Of a stretch of 64,000 nucleotides of DNA, positions 16,863 through 25,383 are shown in pieces (positions within the stretch are counted from its first letter, which is position 1; the number at the start of each line of letters is the position of its first letter). Source of the DNA: Paraburkholderia caffeinitolerans (GTDB lineage: Bacteria; Pseudomonadota; Gammaproteobacteria; Burkholderiales; Burkholderiaceae). The position numbers and the translations under genes were made by a program. The notes beneath the pieces were generated by a model. That model ran no database searches. It was not told where the DNA came from and worked only from the letters and a program-made list of their open reading frames with translations. The stretch spans positions 1-64,000 of the forward strand of contig NZ_CADIKL010000023.1 in assembly GCF_902859945.1 (NCBI RefSeq), read 5' to 3'.

Positions 16863-16959
16863 GTTCACTGGTGAACATATGCCAGCGGCGTGCACATGGA
16901 TAGGTCAACAACGACAGAACCAGCTTTGCATGGGATCGCACTAAGAGCTTTGCATGGGA
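16863..16959. promoter_or_regulatory. Candidate IclR operator and paired direct repeats
   Basis: In the 284-bp gap between iclR and the transporter operon, GTTCAC-TG-GTGAAC (16863-16876) is a perfect palindrome. Further right, AGCTTTGCATGGGA occurs twice exactly (16922-16935 and 16946-16959), 24 bp apart. Either or both could bind the IclR protein or a second regulator controlling the operon. Inference from position and symmetry. Confidence 0.45.
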
Positions 16960-17036
16960 CCAGAGTAACGCGCTGAAGCGCGAACTCTGATCGACAGCTA
17001 AAGCGCCAAGTGCGACCGACAGATTAGGAGACAGAC

Positions 17037-18122
17037 ATGGCGTTCGCATCCGGGCTGATCGAGGCCCGCCGCTTCACTGAAACCCGCACGCCGCGCGCGC
17101 GCGCTTTCTCGCGCGCTGCCGCGAAGACGCTGTGCGCCGTGGCGGCCTGCGCCGCCGCAATAGGCGCGCCAGCCTCGGCGCAGGCCGCCGAAACCGGCAA
17201 GGTGGGTCTCGGCCTGCCGCTGCTGACCTCGCCGTTCTGGCAGTCGTACAACAACTATCTGGGTACGTACGCGAAGCAGATGGGCGTCGATGTGCTCGCG
17301 CCCGTCAATTCGAACAACGACCCCGCGCAGCAGATCACCGACATGAACAACATGATCAATCTGGGCGCGAAGGGCATCGTCGTGGGGCCGATCGATTCGG
17401 CCGCCATCAGCCGCGCGCTCGAGAGCGCCGCGCAGAAGAACGTGAAGGTGGTGGCCGTGGATGTCGCGCCCACGCAAGGCGCCGTCGCCATGGTCGTGCG
17501 CGCGGACAATCGCGCCTATGGCGAGAAGGCGTGCAAATACATCGGCGAACACGTGAAGTCGGGCAAGGTCGTGCAGATCATGGGCGATCTCGCTTCCGTG
17601 AACGGGCGCGACCGCTCGGAGGCGTTCCGTGCGTGCCTGAAGAGCTATCCGAATCTGTCGCTGCTGGAGATTCCAGCGGGCTGGAAGGGCGACGTGGCGG
17701 CCAGCGCGCTCGACAGTCTGCTCACCGCGAATCCCGATGTGAAGGGCATCTACATGCAGGCGGGCGGCGTCTATCTCTCGCCCACGCTGCAAACGCTGCG
17801 CCGCAAACAGTTGCTGTTTCCCGTGGGCGATCCGAAGCATATCGTGATCGTCTCCAATGACGGCATTCCGCAGGAATACGAAGCAATCCGCAAGGGCGAG
17901 ATCGACGCCACCGTTTCACAGCCCGCCGATCTCTATGCGAAGTACGGCCTCTATTACATCAAGGCCGCGCTGGAGGGCAAGACCTTCAAGCCGGGCAAGA
18001 CCGATCACGACAGCACGATCATCCAGTTGCAGCCCGGCATTCTCGAAGACCAGTTGCCGGCGCCGCTCGTGACGAAGCAGAACGTCGACGACAAGAACCT
18101 GTGGGGCAACACGATCAAATGA
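17037..18122 (+). CDS. CUT2 sugar ABC transporter, periplasmic binding protein
   Basis: 361 residues. A twin-basic lead and hydrophobic core (TLCAVAACAAAIGAPASA) end in AQA-AE near residue 50, giving an exported protein. The mature part is a periplasmic binding protein of the ribose/galactose type (VGLGLPLLTSPFWQSYNNYL, NSNNDPAQQITDMNNMI, GAKGIVVGPIDS, then IVSNDGIPQEYEAI). Asn/Asp residues of the sugar pocket are in the usual places. TAGGAG precedes the ATG. First gene of the operon; its TGA overlaps the ATG of the ATPase gene. Predicted to capture L-fucose or a related deoxy- or pentose sugar, judged from the downstream enzymes. Confidence 0.9.
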   Translation: MAFASGLIEARRFTETRTPRARAFSRAAAKTLCAVAACAAAIGAPASAQAAETGKVGLGLPLLTSPFWQSYNNYLGTYAKQMGVDVLAPVNSNNDPAQQITDMNNMINLGAKGIVVGPIDSAAISRALESAAQKNVKVVAVDVAPTQGAVAMVVRADNRAYGEKACKYIGEHVKSGKVVQIMGDLASVNGRDRSEAFRACLKSYPNLSLLEIPAGWKGDVAASALDSLLTANPDVKGIYMQAGGVYLSPTLQTLRRKQLLFPVGDPKHIVIVSNDGIPQEYEAIRKGEIDATVSQPADLYAKYGLYYIKAALEGKTFKPGKTDHDSTIIQLQPGILEDQLPAPLVTKQNVDDKNLWGNTIK

Positions 18123-19732
18123 GTGATCGGATGAGCAGCGGTTCGGACCTTCAGCAAGCGGGCGTGCCGCCGCGAGGCGGCGCGCCGCACCCGGCGGCAC
18201 TGGCGCTGCAGCCCGCGGCAGCCGTTGGGCTGCCGCCAGTCGTGGAGGCGAGCGGCGTGACCAAGCGCTTCGGCTCCACGGCGGCGCTCGCGAATGTGAG
18301 CCTGCGCGTGATGGCGGGCGAGTCGCACGCGCTCGTGGGCCGCAACGGCGCGGGCAAGTCGACGCTCGTCTCGATCCTCACCGGCCTGCGCAAGCCCGAC
18401 GAGGGCGCCGTGCACTTCAACGGCGACCCCGCGCCGCCCATCGCCGACCGCGATGCGTGGCGCGAGCGCGTTGCCTGCGTGTATCAGCACTCGACGATCA
18501 TCCGCGACCTCACGGTTGCGGAGAACCTGTTCATCAATCGCCAGCCGCTCAGGCGCGGCGTGATCGACTGGAGCACCATGCGCCGCGACGCGCGCGCGCT
18601 GCTCGATCACTGGCGCATCGACGTGCGCGAGGATGCGCGCGCGGGCGATCTCACGGTGGAAGCGCGCCAGCTCGTCGAGATTGCGCGCGCGCTTTCGTAC
18701 GGCGCGCGCTTCATCATTCTCGACGAACCCACGGCGCAGCTCGACGGCGACGAGATCAAGCGTCTCTTTCGCCGCATCGACGAATTGCAGCGCGAGGGCG
18801 TGACGTTTCTCTTCATTTCGCACCATCTGCAGGAGGTGTACGAGATTTGCCAGGCGGTGACGGTGCTGCGCGACGCGCGCCACATCGTCAGCGCGCCGGT
18901 GGCCGAGTTGCCGCGCGAGCGCCTGATCGAGGCGATGACGGGCGAGCACGGCGGCCTGAACGTGGCCGATGCGGCCGCGCGCCCAGCCTTGCCCGCCGAC
19001 GCGAAGATCGCGCTCGACGTGCGCGGTATTTCGGGCGCCGATTACCGCGACGTGTCGTTCCAGGTGAAGCGCGGCGAAGTCGTGGGCATCACGGGCGCGA
19101 CCAGCAGCGGGCGCACGAGCGTGGGCGAAGCCGTTGCGGGGCTCGCCGGCCAGCAGGCGGGCGAGATTCGCGTGAACGGCGCGCGGCTGTTGCCCGGCGA
19201 CGTGCCCGCCGCGCTCGCGCAGGGCGTGGGCTGCGTGCCGAAGGACCGTCATCGCGAAGGGCTCGTGCTCACGCAGTCGGTGGCCGAGAACGCGTCGATG
19301 ACGATTGCGGGCCTGCTCGGGCGGCTCGGCTTCGCATCGCCCGCGAAGAAAAACCAGGTGGGCCAGCGCATGATCGAGGCGCTCGGCATCGTCGCACAGG
19401 GGCCGGACCACGTGGTCTCGGGGCTCTCGGGCGGCAATCAGCAGAAGGTGGTGATGGCGCGTGCGCTCGCGAGCACGCCGCAAGTGCTGGTGCTGATCGA
19501 TCCCACGGCGGGCGTGGACGTGAAATCGAAGGAGGCGCTGCTCTCGGTCGTGGACCGCGTGCGCGACGAAGGCAAGGCCGTGCTCGTGGTGTCGAGCGAA
19601 CTCGACGATCTGCGCACCTGCGACCGCGTGCTCGTGATGTTTCGCGGCGGCGTGGTGGCGGAATTCGCGGCGGGTTGGCAGGACCACGAACTGATTGCAT
19701 CGATTGAAGGAGTCGATCTTCATGAAGCATAG
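18119..19732 (+). CDS. CUT2 sugar ABC transporter, double ATPase subunit
   Basis: 537 residues. The ATG at 18119 overlaps the previous stop as ATGA, indicating translational coupling. Two ABC modules are present. The first has Walker A GRNGAGKST and Walker B FIILDEPTAQLD but a weak signature (LTVEARQLVEIARAL). The second has a degenerate Walker A (GATSSGRTS, no lysine) but a full signature LSGGNQQKVVMARAL and Walker B VLIDPTAGVD. That asymmetry is normal for the RbsA/XylG/AraG class. It energises uptake with the permease encoded next. Confidence 0.92.
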   Translation: MSDRMSSGSDLQQAGVPPRGGAPHPAALALQPAAAVGLPPVVEASGVTKRFGSTAALANVSLRVMAGESHALVGRNGAGKSTLVSILTGLRKPDEGAVHFNGDPAPPIADRDAWRERVACVYQHSTIIRDLTVAENLFINRQPLRRGVIDWSTMRRDARALLDHWRIDVREDARAGDLTVEARQLVEIARALSYGARFIILDEPTAQLDGDEIKRLFRRIDELQREGVTFLFISHHLQEVYEICQAVTVLRDARHIVSAPVAELPRERLIEAMTGEHGGLNVADAAARPALPADAKIALDVRGISGADYRDVSFQVKRGEVVGITGATSSGRTSVGEAVAGLAGQQAGEIRVNGARLLPGDVPAALAQGVGCVPKDRHREGLVLTQSVAENASMTIAGLLGRLGFASPAKKNQVGQRMIEALGIVAQGPDHVVSGLSGGNQQKVVMARALASTPQVLVLIDPTAGVDVKSKEALLSVVDRVRDEGKAVLVVSSELDDLRTCDRVLVMFRGGVVAEFAAGWQDHELIASIEGVDLHEA

Positions 19733-20801
19733 CGTTAATGGTGGTCCAACTGCGGGTGGTGTCCCTGCGGGTGGAGTATTCGCGGCGGTGCAGCCCGATA
19801 CGGCCCAGGGCGCTGCTGCCGGACGCGGTGCGCGCAGGCGCATCGAATTCGCGCGCCTGCGCGAACTCGCCCTGGTGCCCGCGCTGCTGCTGCTCATCGT
19901 GATCGGCGGCTTCGTGAGCCCGAGCTTTCTCACCAGGGCGAATCTCATCAGCGTGCTGGGGGCTTCGGCGGCGCTCGCGCTCGTCGTGCTCGCCGAATCG
20001 CTGATCGTGCTCACCGGCAAGTTCGATCTCTCGCTCGAATCGACGGTGGGCATCGCCCCCGCCGTGGGCGCCATGCTCGTGATGCCGGCCGCATCCGCTG
20101 GGTTCGGCACACAATGGCCCGCCTTTGCCGGACTCCTTGCGATTGTGGTCGTGGGCGCGCTGATCGGCTTCGTCAATGGTTTTCTGGTCGTGCGCCTGCG
20201 TCTGAATGCGTTCATCGTCACGCTGGCCATGCTGATCGTGCTGCGCGGCATGCTGGTGGGCGCGACCAAGGGCGGCACGCTGTTCGACATGCCCAACTCG
20301 TTCTTCGCGCTCGCCACCACCATCGTGCTCGGCTTGCCGCTCTCGGTGTGGCTAGCGGCCGCCGCCTTCGCGTTCGCTGCGTTCATGCTGCGCTACCACC
20401 GTGTAGGCCGTGCGCTCTATGCGATCGGCGGCAATCCCGACGCCGCGCGCGCTGCGGGCATCCGCGTGGAGCGCATCACGTGGGGCGTGTTCGTGCTGGG
20501 CAGCATCCTGGCCGCGCTGGGCGGGCTGATCGTGACGGGCTACGTGGGCGCGATCAACGCGAACCAGGGCAACGGCATGATCTTCACGGTGTTCGCGGCG
20601 GCCGTGATCGGCGGCATTTCGCTCGACGGCGGCAAGGGCACCATGTTCGGCGCGCTCTCCGGCGTGCTGCTGCTCGGCGTGGTGCAGAACCTGCTCACGC
20701 TCGCCCAGGTGCCGTCGTTCTGGATTCAGGCGATTTACGGCGCGATCATCCTCGGCTCGCTGATGGTGGCGCGGCTGGCGGGCGGCGATGCCCAGAACTG
20801 A
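19722..20801 (+). CDS. CUT2 sugar ABC transporter, permease
   Basis: 359 residues from the ATG at 19722, overlapping the ATPase gene end by 11 bp and preceded by AAGGAG. After about 45 cytoplasmic residues there are about nine to ten membrane helices. Family features include NLISVLGASAALALVVLAES, the FDLSLESTVGIAPAVGAML block, RYHRVGRALYAIGGNPDAARAAGI (the EAA-like coupling loop) and ISLDGGKGTMFGALSGVLLLG. RbsC/AraH-type inner-membrane channel subunit that pairs as a homodimer with the double ATPase. Confidence 0.92.
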   Translation: MKHSVNGGPTAGGVPAGGVFAAVQPDTAQGAAAGRGARRRIEFARLRELALVPALLLLIVIGGFVSPSFLTRANLISVLGASAALALVVLAESLIVLTGKFDLSLESTVGIAPAVGAMLVMPAASAGFGTQWPAFAGLLAIVVVGALIGFVNGFLVVRLRLNAFIVTLAMLIVLRGMLVGATKGGTLFDMPNSFFALATTIVLGLPLSVWLAAAAFAFAAFMLRYHRVGRALYAIGGNPDAARAAGIRVERITWGVFVLGSILAALGGLIVTGYVGAINANQGNGMIFTVFAAAVIGGISLDGGKGTMFGALSGVLLLGVVQNLLTLAQVPSFWIQAIYGAIILGSLMVARLAGGDAQN

Positions 20802-20817
20802 ACGGCGGAGGCGAGAC

Positions 20818-21156
20818 TTGAGTTCTATCGTGAACAGCGATGCACCGCATACCGATGCGCGCCTGATCCTGCTCGCACCGGAGGACAACTGCCTGATCGC
20901 GGCGGCGCGTCTGCCCGCCGGCGAGACGCTGGAGATCGAGGGCGAGCGCGTGACGCTCGCGAAGACGATCGACCTCGGGCACAAGGTGGCGCGCCGTGCG
21001 CTGGCGAAGGACGAGAAAGTGCTGCGCTATGGCGCGCCGATCGGCCATGTGACGGCGAACGTGGCGCGCGGCGAGCATCTGCACACGCACAACCTCGAAA
21101 GCGATTATCTGCCGACTTACACGCACGACACGGGCCACGAGTTCGTATCGCACTGA
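20818..21156 (+). CDS. UxaA-type dehydratase, small (SAF-domain) subunit
   Basis: 112 residues starting most likely at a TTG (20818) behind a GGAGG site; GTG at 20830 is the alternative. The sequence DNCLIAAARLPAGETLEIEG, then IDLGHKVARRALAKDEKVLRYGAPIGHVTANVARGEHLHTHNLES, is the SAF domain that forms the N-terminal part of altronate and galactarate dehydratases. Here it is a separate small subunit, with the large subunit encoded next. Together they should remove water from a sugar acid to give a 2-keto-3-deoxy acid, probably L-fuconate in this operon. The stop lies inside a 9-bp tandem repeat. Confidence 0.82.
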   Translation: MSSIVNSDAPHTDARLILLAPEDNCLIAAARLPAGETLEIEGERVTLAKTIDLGHKVARRALAKDEKVLRYGAPIGHVTANVARGEHLHTHNLESDYLPTYTHDTGHEFVSH

Positions 21157-21191
21157 TCGCACTGATCGCACTGATCGCACTGATCGCACTG
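21147..21191 (+). repeat. Five perfect copies of a 9-bp tandem repeat
   Basis: ATCGCACTG is repeated five times without error from 21147 to 21191, starting in the last codons of the small dehydratase subunit and filling the gap before the large subunit. In the gene's frame each unit carries TGA, so copy-number change would alter the spacing between the two genes but not the protein. Such tracts expand and contract by slippage. Confidence 0.9.
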
Positions 21192-21217
21192 ATGCCGATG
21201 AATGCAGGACGAATGCC

Positions 21218-22525
21218 ATGACTGAAACCCAACTCAACGCCAAAGCAGGAAGCGCGGCCGAACCGGTGCTCGAAGGGTGGCTGCGCAGCGACGGACGCAA
21301 GGGGATCCGCAATGTGGTTGCGGTGGCGTACCTCGTCGAGTGTGCGCATCACGTGGCGCGCGAGATCGTCACGCAGTTTCGCGAGCCTCTCGATGGTTTC
21401 GACGATCCGCATGCCGGGCCGCCCGTGCATCTGATCGGCTTTCCGGGCTGCTTCCCGAACCGCTACGCGGAAAAGATGATGACGCAGCTCACCACGCATC
21501 CGAACGTGGGCGCGGTGCTGTTCGTCTCGCTCGGCTGCGAGAGCATGAACAAGCACTATCTCGTGGACCAGGTGCGCGCGAGCGGACGTCCCGTGGAGGT
21601 GCTCACGATTCAGGAGAAGGGCGGCACGCGCAGCACGATTCAATACGGCGTGGACTGGGTGCGCGGCGCGCGCGCGCAACTCGCGGAACAGCAGAAGGTG
21701 CCGATGCGGCTGGACGAGCTCGTGGTGGGCACGATCTGCGGCGGCTCGGACAGCACGAGCGGCATTACCGCGAATCCCGCTGTGGGCCGCGCGTTCGATC
21801 ATCTGGTGGCGGCGGGCGCGGCGTGCGTGTTCGAGGAAACCGGCGAGCTGGTGGGCTGCGAGTATCACATGAAGAATCGCGCGGCGCGCCCCGAATTGGG
21901 CGACGAGATCGTTGCCTCGGTGGCGAAGGCCGCGCGCTATTACTCGATTCTCGGGCACGGTTCGTTTGCCGTGGGCAACGCCGATGGCGGGCTCACCACC
22001 CAGGAGGAAAAATCGCTGGGCGCGTATGCGAAGAGCGGCGCGTCGCCTATCGTCGGCATCGTGAAGCCGGGCGATGTGCCGCCCACGGGCGGGCTCTATC
22101 TGCTCGATGTGGTGCCCGATGGGGAGCCACGCTTCGGATTCCCGAATATTAGCGATAACGCGGAGATCGCCGAGCTGATCGCGTGCGGCGCGCACATCAT
22201 TCTGTTCACGACGGGGCGCGGCTCCGTGGTGGGGTCGGCGCTTTCGCCCGTCGTCAAAGTCTGCGCGAATCCGCAGACCTATCGCAATCTCTCGGGCGAC
22301 ATGGATGTCGACGCAGGGCGCATACTCGAAGGCCGCGGCACGCTCGACGAAGTGGGCCGCGAAGTGTTCGACGTCACGCTCGCGGTGTCGCGCGGGGCGC
22401 GCTCGAAGTCGGAGATGCTCGGCCACCAGGAGTTTATTCTCACGTACAAGACCTTCGAGCCGGTTGGCCCCGCATGCCTGCCCGCGAGCGCGCGCGTGCC
22501 GGTGCCGGTGGTCGCTTCGCATTGA
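21218..22525 (+). CDS. UxaA-type dehydratase, large subunit (candidate L-fuconate dehydratase)
   Basis: 435 residues. It opens with FEGWLR-like EGWLRSDGRKGIRNVVAVAYLVECAHHV, the hallmark of the altronate/galactarate dehydratase C-terminal region, and keeps CESMNKH, GTICGGSDSTSGITANPAVG, the Cys-rich LVGCEYH and a late FTTGRGSVVGSALSPVVKVCANP. These enzymes use iron and are strictly sugar-acid dehydratases. In known non-phosphorylative L-fucose pathways the step is often done by an enolase-family protein. None is present here, so this split enzyme is the natural candidate for that step. Substrate is inferred from context. Confidence 0.8.
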   Translation: MTETQLNAKAGSAAEPVLEGWLRSDGRKGIRNVVAVAYLVECAHHVAREIVTQFREPLDGFDDPHAGPPVHLIGFPGCFPNRYAEKMMTQLTTHPNVGAVLFVSLGCESMNKHYLVDQVRASGRPVEVLTIQEKGGTRSTIQYGVDWVRGARAQLAEQQKVPMRLDELVVGTICGGSDSTSGITANPAVGRAFDHLVAAGAACVFEETGELVGCEYHMKNRAARPELGDEIVASVAKAARYYSILGHGSFAVGNADGGLTTQEEKSLGAYAKSGASPIVGIVKPGDVPPTGGLYLLDVVPDGEPRFGFPNISDNAEIAELIACGAHIILFTTGRGSVVGSALSPVVKVCANPQTYRNLSGDMDVDAGRILEGRGTLDEVGREVFDVTLAVSRGARSKSEMLGHQEFILTYKTFEPVGPACLPASARVPVPVVASH

Positions 22526-22565
22526 TGCGCGCGCTCAAATTCACCGGATCGAGGAGACACTTCGC

Positions 22566-23627
22566 ATGGCGCAGGAGCCGTACCCGCCTCATCAGTACGA
22601 TCAGCACCGTCCGCAGGTCGCGCAGCGCCGCCGCATTGGGCGCACCGCGCTCGAAGTGAGCGCGCTGAGCCTGGGCACCGCGCCGCTCGGCGGTCTGTAT
22701 CGCGATCTCACCGACACAGAGGCGCAGGCCACCATCGATGCCGCCTGGGAAGCCGGCGTGCGTTTCTTCGACACCGCGCCGCATTACGGCCACACGAAGG
22801 CCGAGCATCGGCTCGGCGCTGCGTTGCGGCGCTATCCGCGCGGCGAGTACGTGCTGTCGACCAAGGTGGGCCGCCGCTTCGTGCCGCGCACGCATCGTTA
22901 CGACGGCAGCGAAGGCTGGCAGAATCCGCTGCCGTTCGAGGCCATTTACGACTACACGCGCGAAGGCATCCTGCGCTCGTTCGAGGATAGCCAGCAGCGG
23001 CTCGGCATCGTCGATATCGACATCCTGCTCGTGCACGATATCGGCCGTCTCACGCACGGCGAGCGCAACGCGCATTACTGGCGGCAGCTCACTGCGGGCG
23101 GCGGGTTCCGCGCGCTGGACGAGTTGCGCGCGTCGGGCGCGGTGAAGGCCATCGGCCTCGGCGTGAACGAGCGCGAAGCGGTACTCGAAGCGATGCGCGA
23201 GTTCCAGATCGATTGCGCGCTGCTGGCGGGCCGCTACACGCTGCTCGAACAGGGGCCGCTCGACGATCTGCTGCCCGCCTGCGCGGAGCGCGGCGTGAGC
23301 ATCCTGCTGGGCGGCGCGTTCAATTCGGGCATTCTCGCGCGCGGTCTCGCGGGCGAGCGCAAGTTCAATTACGGCGACGCACCGCCCGAGGTGGTGGAGC
23401 GCGTTGCGCGTCTCGAAGCGGTTTGCCGCGCGCATGACGCGCCGCTCGCGGCGGCGGCGCTGCAATTTCCCTACGCGCATCCGGCCGTGGCGACGGTGCT
23501 AACCGGCGCGCGCAGCGCAGCCGAGTTGCGCGAGAACGTGGCATCGTTCGAGACGACGCTGCCGCCCGGGCTCTGGCGCGCGTTGCGCGACGAGGGTCTC
23601 GTCGATGCGCGCGCGCCGCTTCCTTGA
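22566..23627 (+). CDS. Aldo/keto reductase, candidate L-fucose (aldose) 1-dehydrogenase
   Basis: 353 residues from the ATG at 22566 with GAGGAG upstream. AKR fold with the catalytic tetrad visible: Asp69 and Tyr74 in FFDTAPHYG, Lys100 in STKVG and His157 in LLVHDIG. The subfamily (insert LTHGERNAHYWRQ, ending LTGARSAAELRENVASFE) is that of D-threo-aldose/L-fucose 1-dehydrogenases. It should oxidise the sugar to its lactone with NAD(P)+, the first intracellular step after uptake. Cytoplasmic. The lactonase gene follows after 13 bp. Confidence 0.85.
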   Translation: MAQEPYPPHQYDQHRPQVAQRRRIGRTALEVSALSLGTAPLGGLYRDLTDTEAQATIDAAWEAGVRFFDTAPHYGHTKAEHRLGAALRRYPRGEYVLSTKVGRRFVPRTHRYDGSEGWQNPLPFEAIYDYTREGILRSFEDSQQRLGIVDIDILLVHDIGRLTHGERNAHYWRQLTAGGGFRALDELRASGAVKAIGLGVNEREAVLEAMREFQIDCALLAGRYTLLEQGPLDDLLPACAERGVSILLGGAFNSGILARGLAGERKFNYGDAPPEVVERVARLEAVCRAHDAPLAAAALQFPYAHPAVATVLTGARSAAELRENVASFETTLPPGLWRALRDEGLVDARAPLP

Positions 23628-23640
23628 GAGCGCCCATACC

Positions 23641-24501
23641 ATGACCCGGCCAACCGCAATCGCGCGGATCGACGCGCATCAGCACTACTGGGACCCCGCG
23701 CGCGGCGACTACGGCTGGCTCACGCCCGCGCTGGCCGAGCTCTATCGCCCGTTCGGCCCCGCCGATCTCGCGCCGCTGCGCGCGCGCTGCGGCGTCGCGC
23801 GCACGGTGCTCGTGCAGGCCGCGCCCACCGTCGACGAAACCTGGTATCTGCTCGATCTCGCGCGTCACGACGACTCGATCGCGGGCGTGGTGGGCTGGGT
23901 GCCGCTCGACGACCCGCTCGCGCCGGAGCTGATCGCCGAACTTGCGCGCGAGCCGAAGCTGCGCGCGGTGCGCCCGATGCTCCAGGACCTGCCCGACGAC
24001 GACTGGATCGCGACAGCCGATACGGCGCGCGCCGTCGAGGCCCTGATCGCCCACGACCTCGCATTCGATGCGCTGATCTTCGCGCGCCACGCACGCGCGC
24101 TCGAAACGTTTCTCGAGCGCCATCGCGCATTGCGCGTGGTGATCGATCATGGCGCGAAGCCGCCCATTCGCGAGGGTGCGGAGGGCGCCCCGGGTTTCGA
24201 CGCGTGGTCGCACGCCATCGCGCGGCTGGCGCACTTTCCGCAGGTTTATTGCAAGGTGTCGGGTCTCGCGACCGAGGCCGCGCCGGACTGGAGCGACGCC
24301 ACGCTGAGCCCCTGGATCGAGCATCTGCTTGCGAGCTTCGGCGCGCAGCGGCTCATGTGGGGCAGCGACTGGCCCGTGCTCAATCTCAACGGCGACTATG
24401 AACGCTGGTACGCGAGCGCCGAGCGCCTGTTCGCGCACCTCGGCGAACGCGAGCGCGCCGCTGTGTTCGGCGGCAACGCGGCGGCGTTTTATCGAATCTA
24501 A
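23641..24501 (+). CDS. Amidohydrolase-family lactonase, candidate L-fucono-1,5-lactonase
   Basis: 286 residues from the ATG at 23641, 13 bp after the reductase gene. This is the COG3618 branch of the amidohydrolase superfamily. The metal-site HxH is IDAHQHYWDP (His13, His15), the central strand has VIDHGAKPPIREG, CKVSGL follows, and Asp243 lies in WGSDWPVL. These proteins open sugar lactones, several of them L-fucono- or L-rhamnono-lactone. In this operon it would convert the aldose dehydrogenase product to the free acid for the UxaA-type dehydratase. Confidence 0.87.
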   Translation: MTRPTAIARIDAHQHYWDPARGDYGWLTPALAELYRPFGPADLAPLRARCGVARTVLVQAAPTVDETWYLLDLARHDDSIAGVVGWVPLDDPLAPELIAELAREPKLRAVRPMLQDLPDDDWIATADTARAVEALIAHDLAFDALIFARHARALETFLERHRALRVVIDHGAKPPIREGAEGAPGFDAWSHAIARLAHFPQVYCKVSGLATEAAPDWSDATLSPWIEHLLASFGAQRLMWGSDWPVLNLNGDYERWYASAERLFAHLGERERAAVFGGNAAAFYRI

Positions 24502-24549
24502 ACGCGGTTCTGAATACGGCAAGCCAATTCGAATCAACGGGAGTGGCCG

Positions 24550-25302
24550 ATGGTACAAACGACACAAAGACTGGCCGGCAAGACGGCCTTGATCACGGCG
24601 GCGGGCCAGGGCATCGGCTATACCGCCGCCGAATGGTTCGCGCGCGAGGGCGCACGCGTGATCGCCACTGACATCCGCATCGACGCGCTCGCGTCCCTGC
24701 CGGTCGAGGCGCGCAAGCTCGACGTACGCGACGGCGCGGCCATCGCGGCGCTCGCGCGCGAGCTCGGCGCGATCGACGTGTTGTTCAACTGCGCGGGCTT
24801 CGTGCACGCGGGCTCGATTCTCGAGGCGAGCGAGGAAGACTGGGACTTCGCGTTCGACCTCAACGTCAAGGCGATGTACCGGACCATCCGTGCTTTTTTG
24901 CCCGCGATGCTGGAGGCGGGCGGGGGCTCGATCATTAACATGTCGTCGGCGGCGTCGAGTGTGAAGGGCGTGCCCAACCGTTTCGTGTACGGCGCATCCA
25001 AGGCTGCTGTGATAGGGTTGACCAAGGCCGTGGCCGCCGATTTCGTGACGCGCGGCATCCGCTGCAACGCGATCTGCCCCGGCACCGTGGCCTCGCCCTC
25101 GCTCGAAGAGCGCATCGCCGCGCAGGCGGTGGCGCAGGGCACGAGCGTGGACGCGGCGCGCGCGGCCTTCGTCGCGCGGCAGCCGATGGGGCGCGTGGGC
25201 ACGACCGACGAGATCGCGGCGCTCGCGCTCTATCTCGCGTCCGACGAGTCGGCGTTTACGACCGGACAGACGCATGTGATCGATGGCGGGTGGTCTAACT
25301 AG
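24550..25302 (+). CDS. SDR oxidoreductase, candidate 2-keto-3-deoxy-L-fuconate dehydrogenase
   Basis: 250 residues. Classical short-chain dehydrogenase: nucleotide loop TAAGQGIGYTAA, NCAG, Ser in NMSSAASS and the active-site YGASK (Tyr147, Lys151). ATDIRIDALASLPVEARKLDV after strand 2 ends in Asp, which favours NAD+. The tail has the usual PMGRVGTTDEIAALALYLASDES. It would oxidise the 2-keto-3-deoxy acid to a 2,4-diketo acid, the fourth enzymatic step. Placement between lactonase and FAH hydrolase supports this. Confidence 0.87.
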   Translation: MVQTTQRLAGKTALITAAGQGIGYTAAEWFAREGARVIATDIRIDALASLPVEARKLDVRDGAAIAALARELGAIDVLFNCAGFVHAGSILEASEEDWDFAFDLNVKAMYRTIRAFLPAMLEAGGGSIINMSSAASSVKGVPNRFVYGASKAAVIGLTKAVAADFVTRGIRCNAICPGTVASPSLEERIAAQAVAQGTSVDAARAAFVARQPMGRVGTTDEIAALALYLASDESAFTTGQTHVIDGGWSN

Positions 25303-25383
25303 TTAGACCCATGCGATGATGGCCGCAGTGCTGTACTGCACGCGGCCGTACGCATCACACAAGACTGACAAGGAATAGAGACA

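Noticed and set aside
18005..20386. 793-codon open frame on the minus strand across the ABC transporter genes
   Set aside because: Lies wholly antisense to three well-recognised transporter genes; arginine/histidine/alanine-rich composition is the usual GC-rich shadow and no domain is visible.
21147..21191. CRISPR array
   Set aside because: Units are 9 bp with no spacers. The same applies to the 13-bp repeats at 10558; no repeat-spacer pattern exists anywhere in the window.
20825..22522. 565-codon minus-strand frame over the dehydratase genes
   Set aside because: Antisense shadow of the two UxaA-type genes, low-complexity His/Arg-rich translation and no ribosome-binding site.
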